Of a stretch of 7,911 nt of DNA, positions 1 through 7,281 are shown in pieces. A program made the position numbers and the translations under genes. The notes below the pieces were generated by a model. The model did not search any database. It was not told where the DNA came from and saw nothing but the letters and a program-made list of their open reading frames with translations. Positions within the stretch are counted from its first letter, which is position 1; every line of letters begins with the position of its first letter. The stretch lies in the NCBI GenBank assembly GCA_001803645.1, contig MHDW01000035.1, positions 4,866 to 12,776 of the forward strand, in the 5' to 3' direction. Origin of the DNA: Nitrospirae bacterium GWC2_42_7 (GTDB lineage: Bacteria > Nitrospirota > Thermodesulfovibrionia > Thermodesulfovibrionales > UBA6898).

Positions 1-1
1 A

Positions 2-2017
2 TGGGACTCTCATCCTAAATACGGAGAGCAGTTCAAGGTAGTTTCCTATGAAACAGTAATGCCTGCAACTGTAAAGGGGATCGAACGGTATCTGGGCTCC
101 GGACTTATTAAGGGTATCGGCCCTGTAATGGCGAAACGTCTGGTGAGCAAATTCGGGGTCGAGACGTTGAATATCATCGAGACGGATATTGGCAGGCTTA
201 AAGAGGTTGAAGGCATCGGCAGCAAAAGGATAGACATGATCACGTCAGCATGGGCAGAGCAGAAGGATGTGCGCGAGGTGATGCTCTTTCTTCAGAGTCA
301 CGAAGTAAGTTCAGCATATGCCGCAAAGATCTTTAAACAGTACGGAAAAGAATCCATAAAAATAGTTAAGGAAAATCCCTACAGGCTTGCTGATGACATC
401 TTCGGCATGGGTTTTCTCACTGCTGACAAGATCTCGATGAAACTCGGCATCCCTGAAGATTCACTGATAAGGGCAGAGGCAGGCATTCTCTATGTTCTCA
501 GGCAGCTTTCTGATAACGGTCATGTCTATTACCCTTATGAGCCGCTTATCGAAGAATGCAAAAAAATACTGAATGTCGAAAGGGACATTATTTTAAAGGC
601 CTTCGGCAAGATCACATCAGAAAAAAAGATCATTCTGGAAGACCTCAATGAAAAAGAACTGAGTGAAAACAATAAAGCAGTATACCTTTCTGAGTATTAT
701 CTTGCTGAAACCGGAGTTGCCGATAATCTTAAGCGTATATTTAACTCTTTTAGAAAAACCGGGCAGATCGACAAGGACAAAGCTGTTGGATCGATGCAGA
801 AGGATTTGAGCATCTCTCTTGCGGACAATCAGATAAAAGCAGTAAAAGAATCCCTCGATAAAAATATAATGGTGATCACAGGAGGGCCGGGCACAGGCAA
901 GACAACGATCATAAATGCAATTGTAAAAATATACGGGAAAATGGGGCGCAGAATTATGCTTGCAGCGCCAACAGGAAGGGCGGCAAAAAGGATGTCTGAG
1001 GCTACAGGCCATGAGGCAAAGACCATTCATCGCCTGCTCGAATTCAGCCCTAAACAGAGAGGGTTTAAAAAGAACGATACGGATCAGCTTGATCTGGATC
1101 TATTGGTCATTGATGAGGCATCAATGGTGGATACGATGCTGATGCATCATCTTCTTAAGGCCGTGCCTGAAGGATCAACACTGATATTTGTTGGTGATGT
1201 GGACCAACTGCCTTCTGTAGGAGCAGGCAATGTCCTGAAGGACATTATAGGTTCAGAATATGTTCCGGTTGTTAAACTTAACGAAATATTCAGGCAGTCG
1301 CAGCAAAGTCTTATCGTCACGAATGCGCACAGGATAAATTCAGGTGAGGTTCCGGTGATCACATCAGACAGGAATATACTGCAGGACTTTTATTTCATAC
1401 AGCTTGAAGAGCCCGAGAAGGTGGCTGAGATGATACTGAACATGTGCATGCACAGGATACCTGAAAAATTCGGCTATCATCCTGTCGATGATATTCAGGT
1501 GCTTACGCCTATGCACAAGGGGATCGTAGGCACATCTAACCTTAACTCTGAATTACAGAAGCACCTGAATCATTCCAAGGACGAGCTGGTAAGAGGCGGG
1601 AAGATTTTCAAGACCGGCGACAAGGTCATGCAGATAAGGAACAACTATGACAAGGATGTCTTTAACGGAGATATAGGAAGAATTTTATCAATTAACACTG
1701 AAGATCATGTGGTCACTGTCAATTATGACAGCAAAAGAGTTGACTATGATTTTTCTGATCTTGATGAGATAATTCTTGCCTACGCTGTTTCTGTGCATAA
1801 GTCGCAGGGCAGTGAATATCCTGTTGTTGTGATGCCCCTTCTTACACAGCACTATATGTTATTGCAGAGAAACCTGCTTTACACTGCGATCACAAGAGGG
1901 AAAAAGCTTGTCGTTATCATAGGTACAAAGAAGGCGCTCTCAATTGCGGTAAAGAACAATAAACCGCAGATGAGATATACGAACCTGAAGAACAGGCTGG
2001 GAATATCGAAGCTCTAA
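2..2017 (+). CDS. recD2: RecD2-type ATP-dependent DNA helicase (5'-truncated by window edge)
   Basis: Superfamily 1B 5'-3' DNA helicase of the RecD2/TraA group, cytoplasmic, involved in DNA repair and replication-fork processing independently of RecBC. The frame is open from position 2 and encodes WDSHPKYGEQFKVVSYETV before the first ATG at 59. That stretch matches the family's conserved 'G-W-x-x-HPKYG-x-QF' region, so the ATG at 59 is internal and the true start lies left of the window; 671 residues are visible and roughly 60 appear to be missing. Domains in order: helix-hairpin-helix repeats (about 101-160, 200-240, 370-435), Walker A GGPGTGKTT (881-907, Lys at 899), Walker B DEAS (1112-1123), motif III GDVDQLPSVGAG (1193-1228), the FRQ arginine motif (from 1289), an SH3-like insert (about 1590-1695), motif V VSVHKSQGSEYP (1787-1822) and motif VI LYTAITRG (1877-1900). 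All catalytic motifs are intact. The N-terminal HhH extension separates it from RecBCD-type RecD. I see no clear terminator after the stop codon. Confidence 0.95.
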   Translation, partial: WDSHPKYGEQFKVVSYETVMPATVKGIERYLGSGLIKGIGPVMAKRLVSKFGVETLNIIETDIGRLKEVEGIGSKRIDMITSAWAEQKDVREVMLFLQSHEVSSAYAAKIFKQYGKESIKIVKENPYRLADDIFGMGFLTADKISMKLGIPEDSLIRAEAGILYVLRQLSDNGHVYYPYEPLIEECKKILNVERDIILKAFGKITSEKKIILEDLNEKELSENNKAVYLSEYYLAETGVADNLKRIFNSFRKTGQIDKDKAVGSMQKDLSISLADNQIKAVKESLDKNIMVITGGPGTGKTTIINAIVKIYGKMGRRIMLAAPTGRAAKRMSEATGHEAKTIHRLLEFSPKQRGFKKNDTDQLDLDLLVIDEASMVDTMLMHHLLKAVPEGSTLIFVGDVDQLPSVGAGNVLKDIIGSEYVPVVKLNEIFRQSQQSLIVTNAHRINSGEVPVITSDRNILQDFYFIQLEEPEKVAEMILNMCMHRIPEKFGYHPVDDIQVLTPMHKGIVGTSNLNSELQKHLNHSKDELVRGGKIFKTGDKVMQIRNNYDKDVFNGDIGRILSINTEDHVVTVNYDSKRVDYDFSDLDEIILAYAVSVHKSQGSEYPVVVMPLLTQHYMLLQRNLLYTAITRGKKLVVIIGTKKALSIAVKNNKPQMRYTNLKNRLGISKL

Positions 2018-2067
2018 GAATACAGTCCTGCCTTGATTAATTGTATATTAGGCTTCAGCAAACTGTG

Positions 2068-2346
2068 GAACATAACACCCCCAGCCCCCTCTTAACTTAA
2101 CACACATTATTCATAAAACAGTCGTGCATTTCTCAAATACGGCTAAGAAATTTCTTGAAATCCTCAAGTTTTGAGAGATTTATAATCTCCGTTTTCCTGA
2201 CACTATGTCATTGTTTGAAATATTAGATCTTATACATCCAAGTAATTTTTTCCCCGCATCTGAGAAATTCATGAATTAAGCGGGTTAAGAGGGGGATGCA
2301 TATTTCCTCCCCTTAAGATAAGGGGAGGTGAGGAGGGGTTATGTTC
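2068..2346. repeat. 279-bp nested inverted repeat, possible degenerate MITE
   Basis: This fills most of the gene-free stretch 2018-2428. Three pairs of arms nest around one centre: GAACATAAC at 2068-2076 pairs perfectly with 2338-2346; CCCCCTCTTAAC at 2085-2096 pairs perfectly with 2284-2295; and 2128-2159 pairs with 2237-2268 at about 25 of 32 positions, including ATTTCTCAAATACGG against its near complement. The unpaired centre (2160-2236) holds two small hairpins (2163-2175 and 2175-2189). No open reading frame or transposase remnant lies inside. The architecture fits a decayed miniature inverted-repeat transposable element or a composite of palindromic repeats; a structured RNA is the alternative. 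No RNA gene or convincing terminator is visible in the rest of the gap (2018-2067 and 2347-2428). Confidence 0.6.
2306..2328. repeat. REP-like perfect hairpin
   Basis: CCTCCCCTTA (2306-2315), loop AGA (2316-2318), TAAGGGGAGG (2319-2328): a perfect 10-bp stem with a three-base loop. It is followed by further G-rich sequence rather than a T-run on either strand, so it does not look like an intrinsic terminator. It sits only in the right arm of the larger inverted repeat; the corresponding spacer in the left arm is just 8 bp (2077-2084). This suggests it was inserted as a separate unit. GC-rich palindromes of this look are often dispersed REP-type repeats, but copy number cannot be judged from this window. 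Confidence 0.6.
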
Positions 2347-2428
2347 TTCTGCTATTCACTGAAGTAATACTATGTCTTTAACAATGATTTGCTGGAGTTT
2401 CCTTTCCATGATATCCTGAATTTAAGCC

Positions 2429-3271
2429 ATGTATAAAAAAATACTTTCTGCTGTTAATGAACATCTCAATTCGGAAATTTCCGCAAGATATGCACTTGAG
2501 CTTGCAAGGGTGACCAGCAGCCGAATTTACCTTTGTTACATTGCAGAAAAAAACGTCTCTGAAAAGGCTTTTAGACAGGCAGAGGAAACCGTCAGGAGGC
2601 TGTTCCTCAGAGCTGAAGACATGGGTCTTAAGGTTGAAAGCATTTTTGATACTGGCGACCCTGTAACGAAAATCAGGGAGATAGTAAAGACTGAAAAGAT
2701 AGACATTGTTTTTTCAGCAACCAGAAGGGAGGATGTTCAGAAAAGGTTTTATGCCGGCACAATCGCAAGAAGACTTTCGCTGAATCTCCCTTGTTCTGTT
2801 GCGCTTGTGAGGGTCGTGCATATGGGCAGGATACACCCCAAGAAGATACTTGTCCCCCTGAAGGCAAAGCTAGAGCATATAGATGAAAGGGCTTATTTTA
2901 CTTCTATGTTTGCAGAGGCATTCGGATCAAACATATTTCTTTTCCACACAACAAAACCGGCAACAAAGTTCTTCCATGGAGAACTACACCTGACTCCTGT
3001 TGAGTGGGAGGAGAAATTGCCTGAAGACATATCGCATTTCATCGAACATCTCAACAGATATAAAGTAACGCATGAGAAGAGGCTTGTACCCGGAAAAACA
3101 GGAAGGCACATAACAATAGAAGCTGCGGCAAAACGTTTTGACCTTGTTATCATGGGTGCGAGCGAAAGGAGTTTATTGCGCTCTATATTCAAAGGGAATC
3201 CGGTGGAAGAGGTTTTAAGAGAAACACCCTGCGATCTGATAATTTTAAAAGCCCGCCATGAAAATAAATAG
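2429..3271 (+). CDS. Tandem-domain universal stress protein (UspA family)
   Basis: Cytoplasmic protein of two Usp (Rossmann-like alpha/beta) domains, residues about 1-130 and 135-280; 280 residues is the usual size for a double Usp. Domain 1 opens MYKKILSAVNEHLNSEI, the standard Usp first strand, but has Asn where most ATP-binding members have Asp (VAVD). Domain 2 ends VIMGASERSLLRS...KGNPVEEVLRETPCDLIIL, a degenerate nucleotide-binding loop. G243 and G256 are kept, but the middle Gly of G-2x-G-9x-G-S/T is Glu246 and the last position is Asn257, so ATP binding is uncertain. The start at 2429 is chosen because it gives the canonical N-terminus, yet no Shine-Dalgarno sequence precedes it. A weak promoter-like pair (TTGCTG at 2389, 17-bp spacer, TATCCT at 2412) would give almost no leader. 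It overlaps the downstream ATPase gene by 14 bp, so the two are likely co-transcribed and translationally coupled, which suggests a regulatory link to the pump. Confidence 0.88.
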   Translation: MYKKILSAVNEHLNSEISARYALELARVTSSRIYLCYIAEKNVSEKAFRQAEETVRRLFLRAEDMGLKVESIFDTGDPVTKIREIVKTEKIDIVFSATRREDVQKRFYAGTIARRLSLNLPCSVALVRVVHMGRIHPKKILVPLKAKLEHIDERAYFTSMFAEAFGSNIFLFHTTKPATKFFHGELHLTPVEWEEKLPEDISHFIEHLNRYKVTHEKRLVPGKTGRHITIEAAAKRFDLVIMGASERSLLRSIFKGNPVEEVLRETPCDLIILKARHENK

Positions 3272-5957
3272 CCTTACCAAGGATGAGGTCTTCAGAAGTC
3301 TTGTTACATCAGCTAATGGACTGACAGAAGAAGAAGCGGAAAAAAGACTTCAGGAGAGCGGTTTTAATGAGATAAAAGAGACAAGAAAAACACCCCTGTT
3401 CCTTAAGTTTCTCGGGCAGTTTACGCATCTTCTCGCAATATTGCTCTGGGTAGGAGCAATACTTTCTTTTGTGTCAGAGTATATTCATCCTGGTGAAGGC
3501 ATGTTGAATCTGGGTATTGCTGTTGTAGGCGTTATATTCATCAATGCTGTATTCACTTTTTTTCAGGAGTACCGGGCAGAAAAAGCGCTTGAAGCGCTTA
3601 AAAAAATGCTTCCTTTTAATGTTAAGGTCATCAGAAACAGCAGAGAATTAGAGGTCCCTTCAAGGGACGTTGTGCACGGCGACATTTTGTTCCTGACTGA
3701 AGGAGACAAGGTATCTGCAGATGCAAGGATAATAGAAGACACGATGCTGAAGGTGAATAATGCCCCTCTCACAGGGGAGTCAGAGCCGTTATTAAGAAGT
3801 CAGGAGCCTTTTAAGGGAGAGCTGCTGATTAGTCCGAATATTATTTTTGCAGGCACTACAGTAACAAGCGGTTCAGGGAAGGCAGTTGTTTTTGCAACAG
3901 GCATGAGAACCGAATTCGGCAGGATCGCTCATCTTACCAGCGCGGTAGAGGCCGGACTTAGTCCTCTGCAGAAAGAAATTATAAGAGCGACAAGGCTTAT
4001 CGCGGTTATAGCTGCGGCAGTCGGCATATTCTTTTTCACTCTCGGTTTTTTGATAGGAAGGAGCTTTTGGGAGAATTTTATTTTTGCCATAGGCATCACT
4101 GTAGCGCTCATACCTGAGGGACTGCTTCCGACAGTAACTCTTGCCCTTGCAATGGGCAGCCAGAGAATGGCAAAGCGTAAGGCCTTGATAAAAAAACTCA
4201 CCTCAGTTGAGACTCTCGGTTCAGTCTCGGTCATATGCACTGACAAAACAGGCACTATCACGCAAAACAAAATGGAGGTAAAAAATATATGGACCAGCGA
4301 CAATCAAAAAACAACTCAGAACTATCTGATGCTGACGGCTTTTCTCTGTAATAATGCAAGATTTATCGACCAGGAATATAAAGGCGATCCTACAGAGACA
4401 GCGCTCCTGAAATATGCAAGGGAAGCTGTGGGCAGTGTAACTGCCGAGAGAATATCCGAAATTCCCTTTGATTCGGACAGGAAACGAATGACGACTCTTT
4501 ATAGAATAGAGCAGCAGAGCAACAGAACAGTAGAACAGCAGAACATAAATTGCTGCTCTACTGCTCTACTGGGCTACTGCACTAATTTTGTGTCTTTCAC
4601 AAAAGGCGCATTAGAAAGTGTGCTTCCGTTGTGCAGTCATGTCCTGATAAATGGAGAGAAGACGGCTGTTGATGAAACAACAAAAGAGACAATAAGAAAT
4701 GCGAATCATACATTGATGGATAAAGGACTGAGGGTGCTTGCGTTTGCGTATAAAGAGCTTAGAGCTGAGAGCTTAGAGCTGAGAACTGAGAACTCAGAAC
4801 TTGAGAAAGACATGGTCTTTCTCGGATTGATAGGGCTTGAAGACCCTCCGAGGCCTGAGGTGCCTGAAGCGATTAAGAAATGTAATGCAGCAGGGATAAA
4901 GGTGATCATGATAACAGGAGACAGCAGCAGAACTGCTGTTGCTATCGCAAGGGAGATAGGACTTGTAAACGGCGATCCTGTTTTAATTGAGGGGCCTGAA
5001 TTCATAAAGATGTCCGATGTCGAGCTCAGGGAGAAACTCTCGATGAAGGAGATAATATTCTCGAGAATGACACCCAAGCATAAGATGAGAGTTGTTTCTC
5101 TCCTGAAAGAACAGGGAGAAAGGGTTGCTGTAACCGGAGACGGGGTCAATGACGCGCCTGCGCTCAGAAAAGCTGATATTGGCATCTCAATGGGGCTTTC
5201 AGGTACGGACGTGGCAAAAGAGGCTTCAGATATGATTTTGCTTGATGACAATTTTGCAACTATAGTGAATGCAGTTGAAGAAGGCCGGACTGTTTACGAG
5301 AATATAAAAAAATTCATAACATATATTTTCTCATCCAATATACCGGAAGCTGTGCCATATCTTGCATATATACTGTTGAATATACCGCTCCCGTTAACTA
5401 TTATGCAGATACTCGCTGTGGATCTCGGGACAGACATGCTGCCTGCGCTTGCGCTCGGCGCTGAAAAACCAACGTCTGCTGTTATGACACAGCCTCCAAG
5501 GAAGCCCAATGAAAGGCTTTTGAATTTCCAGCTGATGGCAAGGGCGTATCTTTTCCTCGGCCCTATAGAAGCTGCTGCATGCATGTTCGGCTTCTTCTTT
5601 GTTCTTTATTCAGGAGGCTGGCATTGGGGAGAAGTGCTGACTGTAAACAACAGACTATACATGCAGGCAACAACCGCATGTCTCACAGCTATAATATTAA
5701 CGCAGATCGGGAATGTCTTTGCATGCAGGACACATAAAGAGTCTGTATTCAGGGCCGGGATATTCGGGAACAGATTAATGCTCTGGGCCATACTTTCAGA
5801 GATACTTCTCAGTATCTTTATTATCTATCACCCTTGGGGGAATAGAATATTCTCAACAGCGCCTGTTGGTCTGAGCGTCTGGCTGGTCCTGATCCCGTTT
5901 ATGCTGCTGGTATTTTTTGCTGAAGAGTTCAGAAAGATGTTTTTAAGGAGAGTATGA
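3258..5957 (+). CDS. P-type cation-transporting ATPase, type IIC (Na,K-ATPase-like)
   Basis: Inner-membrane ion pump driven by ATP through an aspartyl-phosphate intermediate. Order: cation-ATPase N-terminal domain (residues 3-65), M1/M2 (about 46-105), actuator domain with TGES (172-175), M3/M4 with PEGLLP (286-291), phosphorylation site DKTGT (Asp329), N domain with KGA (449-451), P domain with TGD (553-555), DPPR and TGDGVNDAP (626-634), then M5-M10. The M4-M6 motifs PEGLL, SSNIPEAVP, NIPLPL and VDLGTDMLPAL match Na,K/H,K-ATPase alpha subunits better than SERCA-type Ca pumps. By alignment to Na,K-ATPase, ion-site residues Glu287, Ser693, Asn694, Glu697, Asp722, Thr725, Asp726 and Glu848 are kept, while the M8 Asp of the third Na site is Asn819. 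The transported ion is therefore unproven; Na+ or K+ exchange is likely and Ca2+ less so. The start at 3258 lies inside the 3' end of the Usp gene. Two low-complexity insertions (residues 418-442 and 500-516) are in frame and leave all motifs intact. No beta or FXYD-like subunit gene is adjacent. Confidence 0.93.
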   Translation: MKINSLTKDEVFRSLVTSANGLTEEEAEKRLQESGFNEIKETRKTPLFLKFLGQFTHLLAILLWVGAILSFVSEYIHPGEGMLNLGIAVVGVIFINAVFTFFQEYRAEKALEALKKMLPFNVKVIRNSRELEVPSRDVVHGDILFLTEGDKVSADARIIEDTMLKVNNAPLTGESEPLLRSQEPFKGELLISPNIIFAGTTVTSGSGKAVVFATGMRTEFGRIAHLTSAVEAGLSPLQKEIIRATRLIAVIAAAVGIFFFTLGFLIGRSFWENFIFAIGITVALIPEGLLPTVTLALAMGSQRMAKRKALIKKLTSVETLGSVSVICTDKTGTITQNKMEVKNIWTSDNQKTTQNYLMLTAFLCNNARFIDQEYKGDPTETALLKYAREAVGSVTAERISEIPFDSDRKRMTTLYRIEQQSNRTVEQQNINCCSTALLGYCTNFVSFTKGALESVLPLCSHVLINGEKTAVDETTKETIRNANHTLMDKGLRVLAFAYKELRAESLELRTENSELEKDMVFLGLIGLEDPPRPEVPEAIKKCNAAGIKVIMITGDSSRTAVAIAREIGLVNGDPVLIEGPEFIKMSDVELREKLSMKEIIFSRMTPKHKMRVVSLLKEQGERVAVTGDGVNDAPALRKADIGISMGLSGTDVAKEASDMILLDDNFATIVNAVEEGRTVYENIKKFITYIFSSNIPEAVPYLAYILLNIPLPLTIMQILAVDLGTDMLPALALGAEKPTSAVMTQPPRKPNERLLNFQLMARAYLFLGPIEAAACMFGFFFVLYSGGWHWGEVLTVNNRLYMQATTACLTAIILTQIGNVFACRTHKESVFRAGIFGNRLMLWAILSEILLSIFIIYHPWGNRIFSTAPVGLSVWLVLIPFMLLVFFAEEFRKMFLRRV
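4509..4582. repeat. In-frame inverted array of 8-nt units inside the ATPase gene
   Basis: The left arm is five 8-nt units (GAGCAGCA, GAGCAACA, GAACAGTA, GAACAGCA, GAACATAA; 4509-4548). The right arm is four units of the opposite orientation (TGCTGCTC, TACTGCTC, TACTGGGC, TACTGCAC; 4551-4582). The first unit of the left arm is the exact reverse complement of the first unit of the right arm, and end-to-end the arms pair at about 22 of 29 positions. It encodes residues 418-442 (Glu/Gln/Asn-rich, then Cys/Leu-rich) between the TTLYR strand and the NFVSFTKGA motif of the N domain, where relatives usually have a short turn. It looks like an inserted palindromic repeat tolerated in a surface loop. 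Confidence 0.75.
4755..4803. repeat. In-frame tandem array of seven 7-nt units inside the ATPase gene
   Basis: Seven contiguous units of the form GARCTNR: GAGCTTA, GAGCTGA, GAGCTTA, GAGCTGA, GAACTGA, GAACTCA, GAACTTG. Because three 7-nt units equal seven codons, the product is a protein heptad repeat, ELRAESL-ELRTENS-ELEKD (residues 500-518), probably a short charged helix. It lies in the linker between the N domain (VLAFAYK) and the FLGLIGLEDPPR start of the second P-domain half. The array makes no hairpin and differs in unit length from the 8-nt array about 170 bp upstream. Confidence 0.8.
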
Positions 5958-5989
5958 GTCAATACTAAATATTGTTCTGTTCTATTTTA

Positions 5990-7219
5990 TCAGGGAAATA
6001 TTTTTATCCTGCCGAATTCTCCGTCAAATCCCGGAGTTTTGATCACATCTCCAGTACGCATTTTTGAAATTGCCTCGCTGAGTGTTGATGAGCCGGCTTT
6101 TTCTATATCAATAAGCGGTGTATCCATAAGTATCTTAAATTCGCTCCCAAGAATATTAAGTAATCTCATGTACTCATTGTTCAGCTTCTTGCTGCTGACG
6201 CCTACCTTTAGAATTTCAGAGAGGACCTCCGGTAATGGGATTATGGAATGGAAAGGAGGCGCGCCTGGGGGTACTGTCCCCTCTTCCCTGTCAGCAAGCT
6301 TTGCTACTCTATGCATAACTCCAACCGTAACTTTTTTGCCGCATGAAGGGCATAGAAAATTTTGGCTTATTGTTTCCTCAGGAGAGAGGCTCACGCCGCA
6401 GTTCCTGTGGCCGTCAAGGTGGTATTTGCCTTCTTCAGGAAAGAACTCTATTGTGCCCGCAAATCCTTCCTTTGTTTTAATTGCATTCATGATGGTGTCG
6501 TAAGATAATTCTGTTTCAAATATGTTCGCCTCACGCCCTATCTTTGCAGGGGAATGAGCATCAGAGTTCGAGATGAGTGTGAGCCTGTCAAGAGCAGAGA
6601 GCCTCCAGTTCATTAGCGGGTCTGAAGAAAGCCCTGTTTCAATAGCGTGTATATGCGGTGTCAGGTCCTCGAAACATTCTTCCAGAGAATCAAAACCTGA
6701 TACTGAACCAAAGACAGAGAAATGAGGGGTCCAGGCATGTGCAGGCACAAGCATCGCATCTGATGAATTATCTATAACTATCTGCAAGAGTTTCTTTGCA
6801 TCAAGGCCGAGTATGGGCCTTCCGTCTGCCTTGAGATTTCCGATCTTCGAAAGTGCTGTATTTATCCTTTCAGCATCCGAGAAATCAGGGACAAATAAAA
6901 TGGAATGTATCTTTCTGGTCTTTTCGTGTTTTCTGTATATACAGCTTATTTCTGCAGACAGCATGAATAGAACCTCTGCCTTGCAGGAGTCAGGGACATC
7001 ATCTGCTCTGAATTCTTTTTTCAGGCTGAATAATCCATTGCCTGCAGGTTCTGTTTTTTCCTTTAATTCCTTAAGCCATTCGGCATGCGTAAAATCCCCG
7101 GTGCCTATTACAGTTATCCCCTTTAACTGCGCCCATTTCCATAGGCTCTCAGGAGACATATTAGGGCTGGTTGCCCTTGAATATTTTGAGTGTATATGCA
7201 GGTCTGCAATAAATCGCAT
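5990..7219 (-). CDS. PHP-domain endonuclease Q-like protein
   Basis: Predicted metal-dependent nuclease resembling endonuclease Q, which nicks DNA 5' of deaminated bases (uracil, hypoxanthine) and abasic sites; homologues are often mis-annotated as UvrD helicase or hypothetical. It shows no helicase motifs. PHP metal-site residues in order: DLHIHS (His8, His10), GTGDFTH (Asp42, His45), AEIS (Glu90), His105, VPAHAWTPHF (His161) and NSDAHSPAKIG (Asp220, His222). A small zinc-binding segment follows, with H271/C274 and CPSCGK (C290, C293), then GVMHRVAKLADRE, a stretch I associate with this family. At 409 residues it is about full family length. The start is fixed by the PHP motif beginning at residue 6; no Shine-Dalgarno sequence precedes it, and a strong -10 element sits 5 bp upstream. 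It is monocistronic here, convergent with the ATPase gene across a 32-bp gap with no clear terminator. Family assignment is good; base specificity is inference. Confidence 0.85.
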   Translation of the reverse strand: MRFIADLHIHSKYSRATSPNMSPESLWKWAQLKGITVIGTGDFTHAEWLKELKEKTEPAGNGLFSLKKEFRADDVPDSCKAEVLFMLSAEISCIYRKHEKTRKIHSILFVPDFSDAERINTALSKIGNLKADGRPILGLDAKKLLQIVIDNSSDAMLVPAHAWTPHFSVFGSVSGFDSLEECFEDLTPHIHAIETGLSSDPLMNWRLSALDRLTLISNSDAHSPAKIGREANIFETELSYDTIMNAIKTKEGFAGTIEFFPEEGKYHLDGHRNCGVSLSPEETISQNFLCPSCGKKVTVGVMHRVAKLADREEGTVPPGAPPFHSIIPLPEVLSEILKVGVSSKKLNNEYMRLLNILGSEFKILMDTPLIDIEKAGSSTLSEAISKMRTGDVIKTPGFDGEFGRIKIFP

Positions 7220-7224
7220 GGAGG

Positions 7225-7233
7225 ATTATAGCA
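7225..7233 (-). promoter_or_regulatory. Extended -10 promoter for the EndoQ-like gene
   Basis: Read on the minus strand this is TGCTATAAT, a consensus -10 hexamer with an extended TGN motif. No good -35 hexamer lies 16-18 bp upstream (the best are TCAAAC or CAAACA), which is typical of extended -10 promoters. The expected transcription start, about 7 bp past the hexamer, falls at 7218 or so, on the ATG itself (7219-7217). This implies a leaderless or near-leaderless message. Confidence 0.55.
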
Positions 7234-7281
7234 TGGATAAGGTGATTGTTTGAGTCACATCTGTCTAAAATATAATCATAC

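Noticed and set aside
59..61. ATG at 59 as the start of recD2
   Set aside because: The frame is open upstream and encodes the conserved HPKYGEQF segment of RecD2.
2306..2328. Intrinsic terminator for recD2
   Set aside because: The stem is strong but no T-run follows on either strand, and it lies nearly 300 bp past the recD2 stop codon.
4509..4582. Frameshift or pseudogene in the ATPase
   Set aside because: The frame continues through the insertion into KGA, DPPR, GDGVNDAP and M5-M10 with no stop codon.
4509..4803. CRISPR-like array, because of closely spaced short repeats
   Set aside because: Units are 7-8 nt, contiguous without spacers, and lie inside an intact coding sequence.
4706..5251. 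Minus-strand 181-codon open frame
   Set aside because: Lies wholly inside the ATPase gene, is Ser/Ile/Leu-rich as expected from antisense reading, and matches no family I recognise.
5951..5966. Bidirectional terminator between the ATPase and EndoQ-like genes
   Set aside because: The AGTAT/ATACT stem is only 5 bp, AT-rich, overlaps the ATPase stop codon and lacks a T-run.
7233..7253. Tiny plus-strand ORF MDKVIV with a GGAGG 8 bp upstream
   Set aside because: Six codons; the GGAGG is the complement of bases at the EndoQ-like start, and no promoter or conservation argument supports it.
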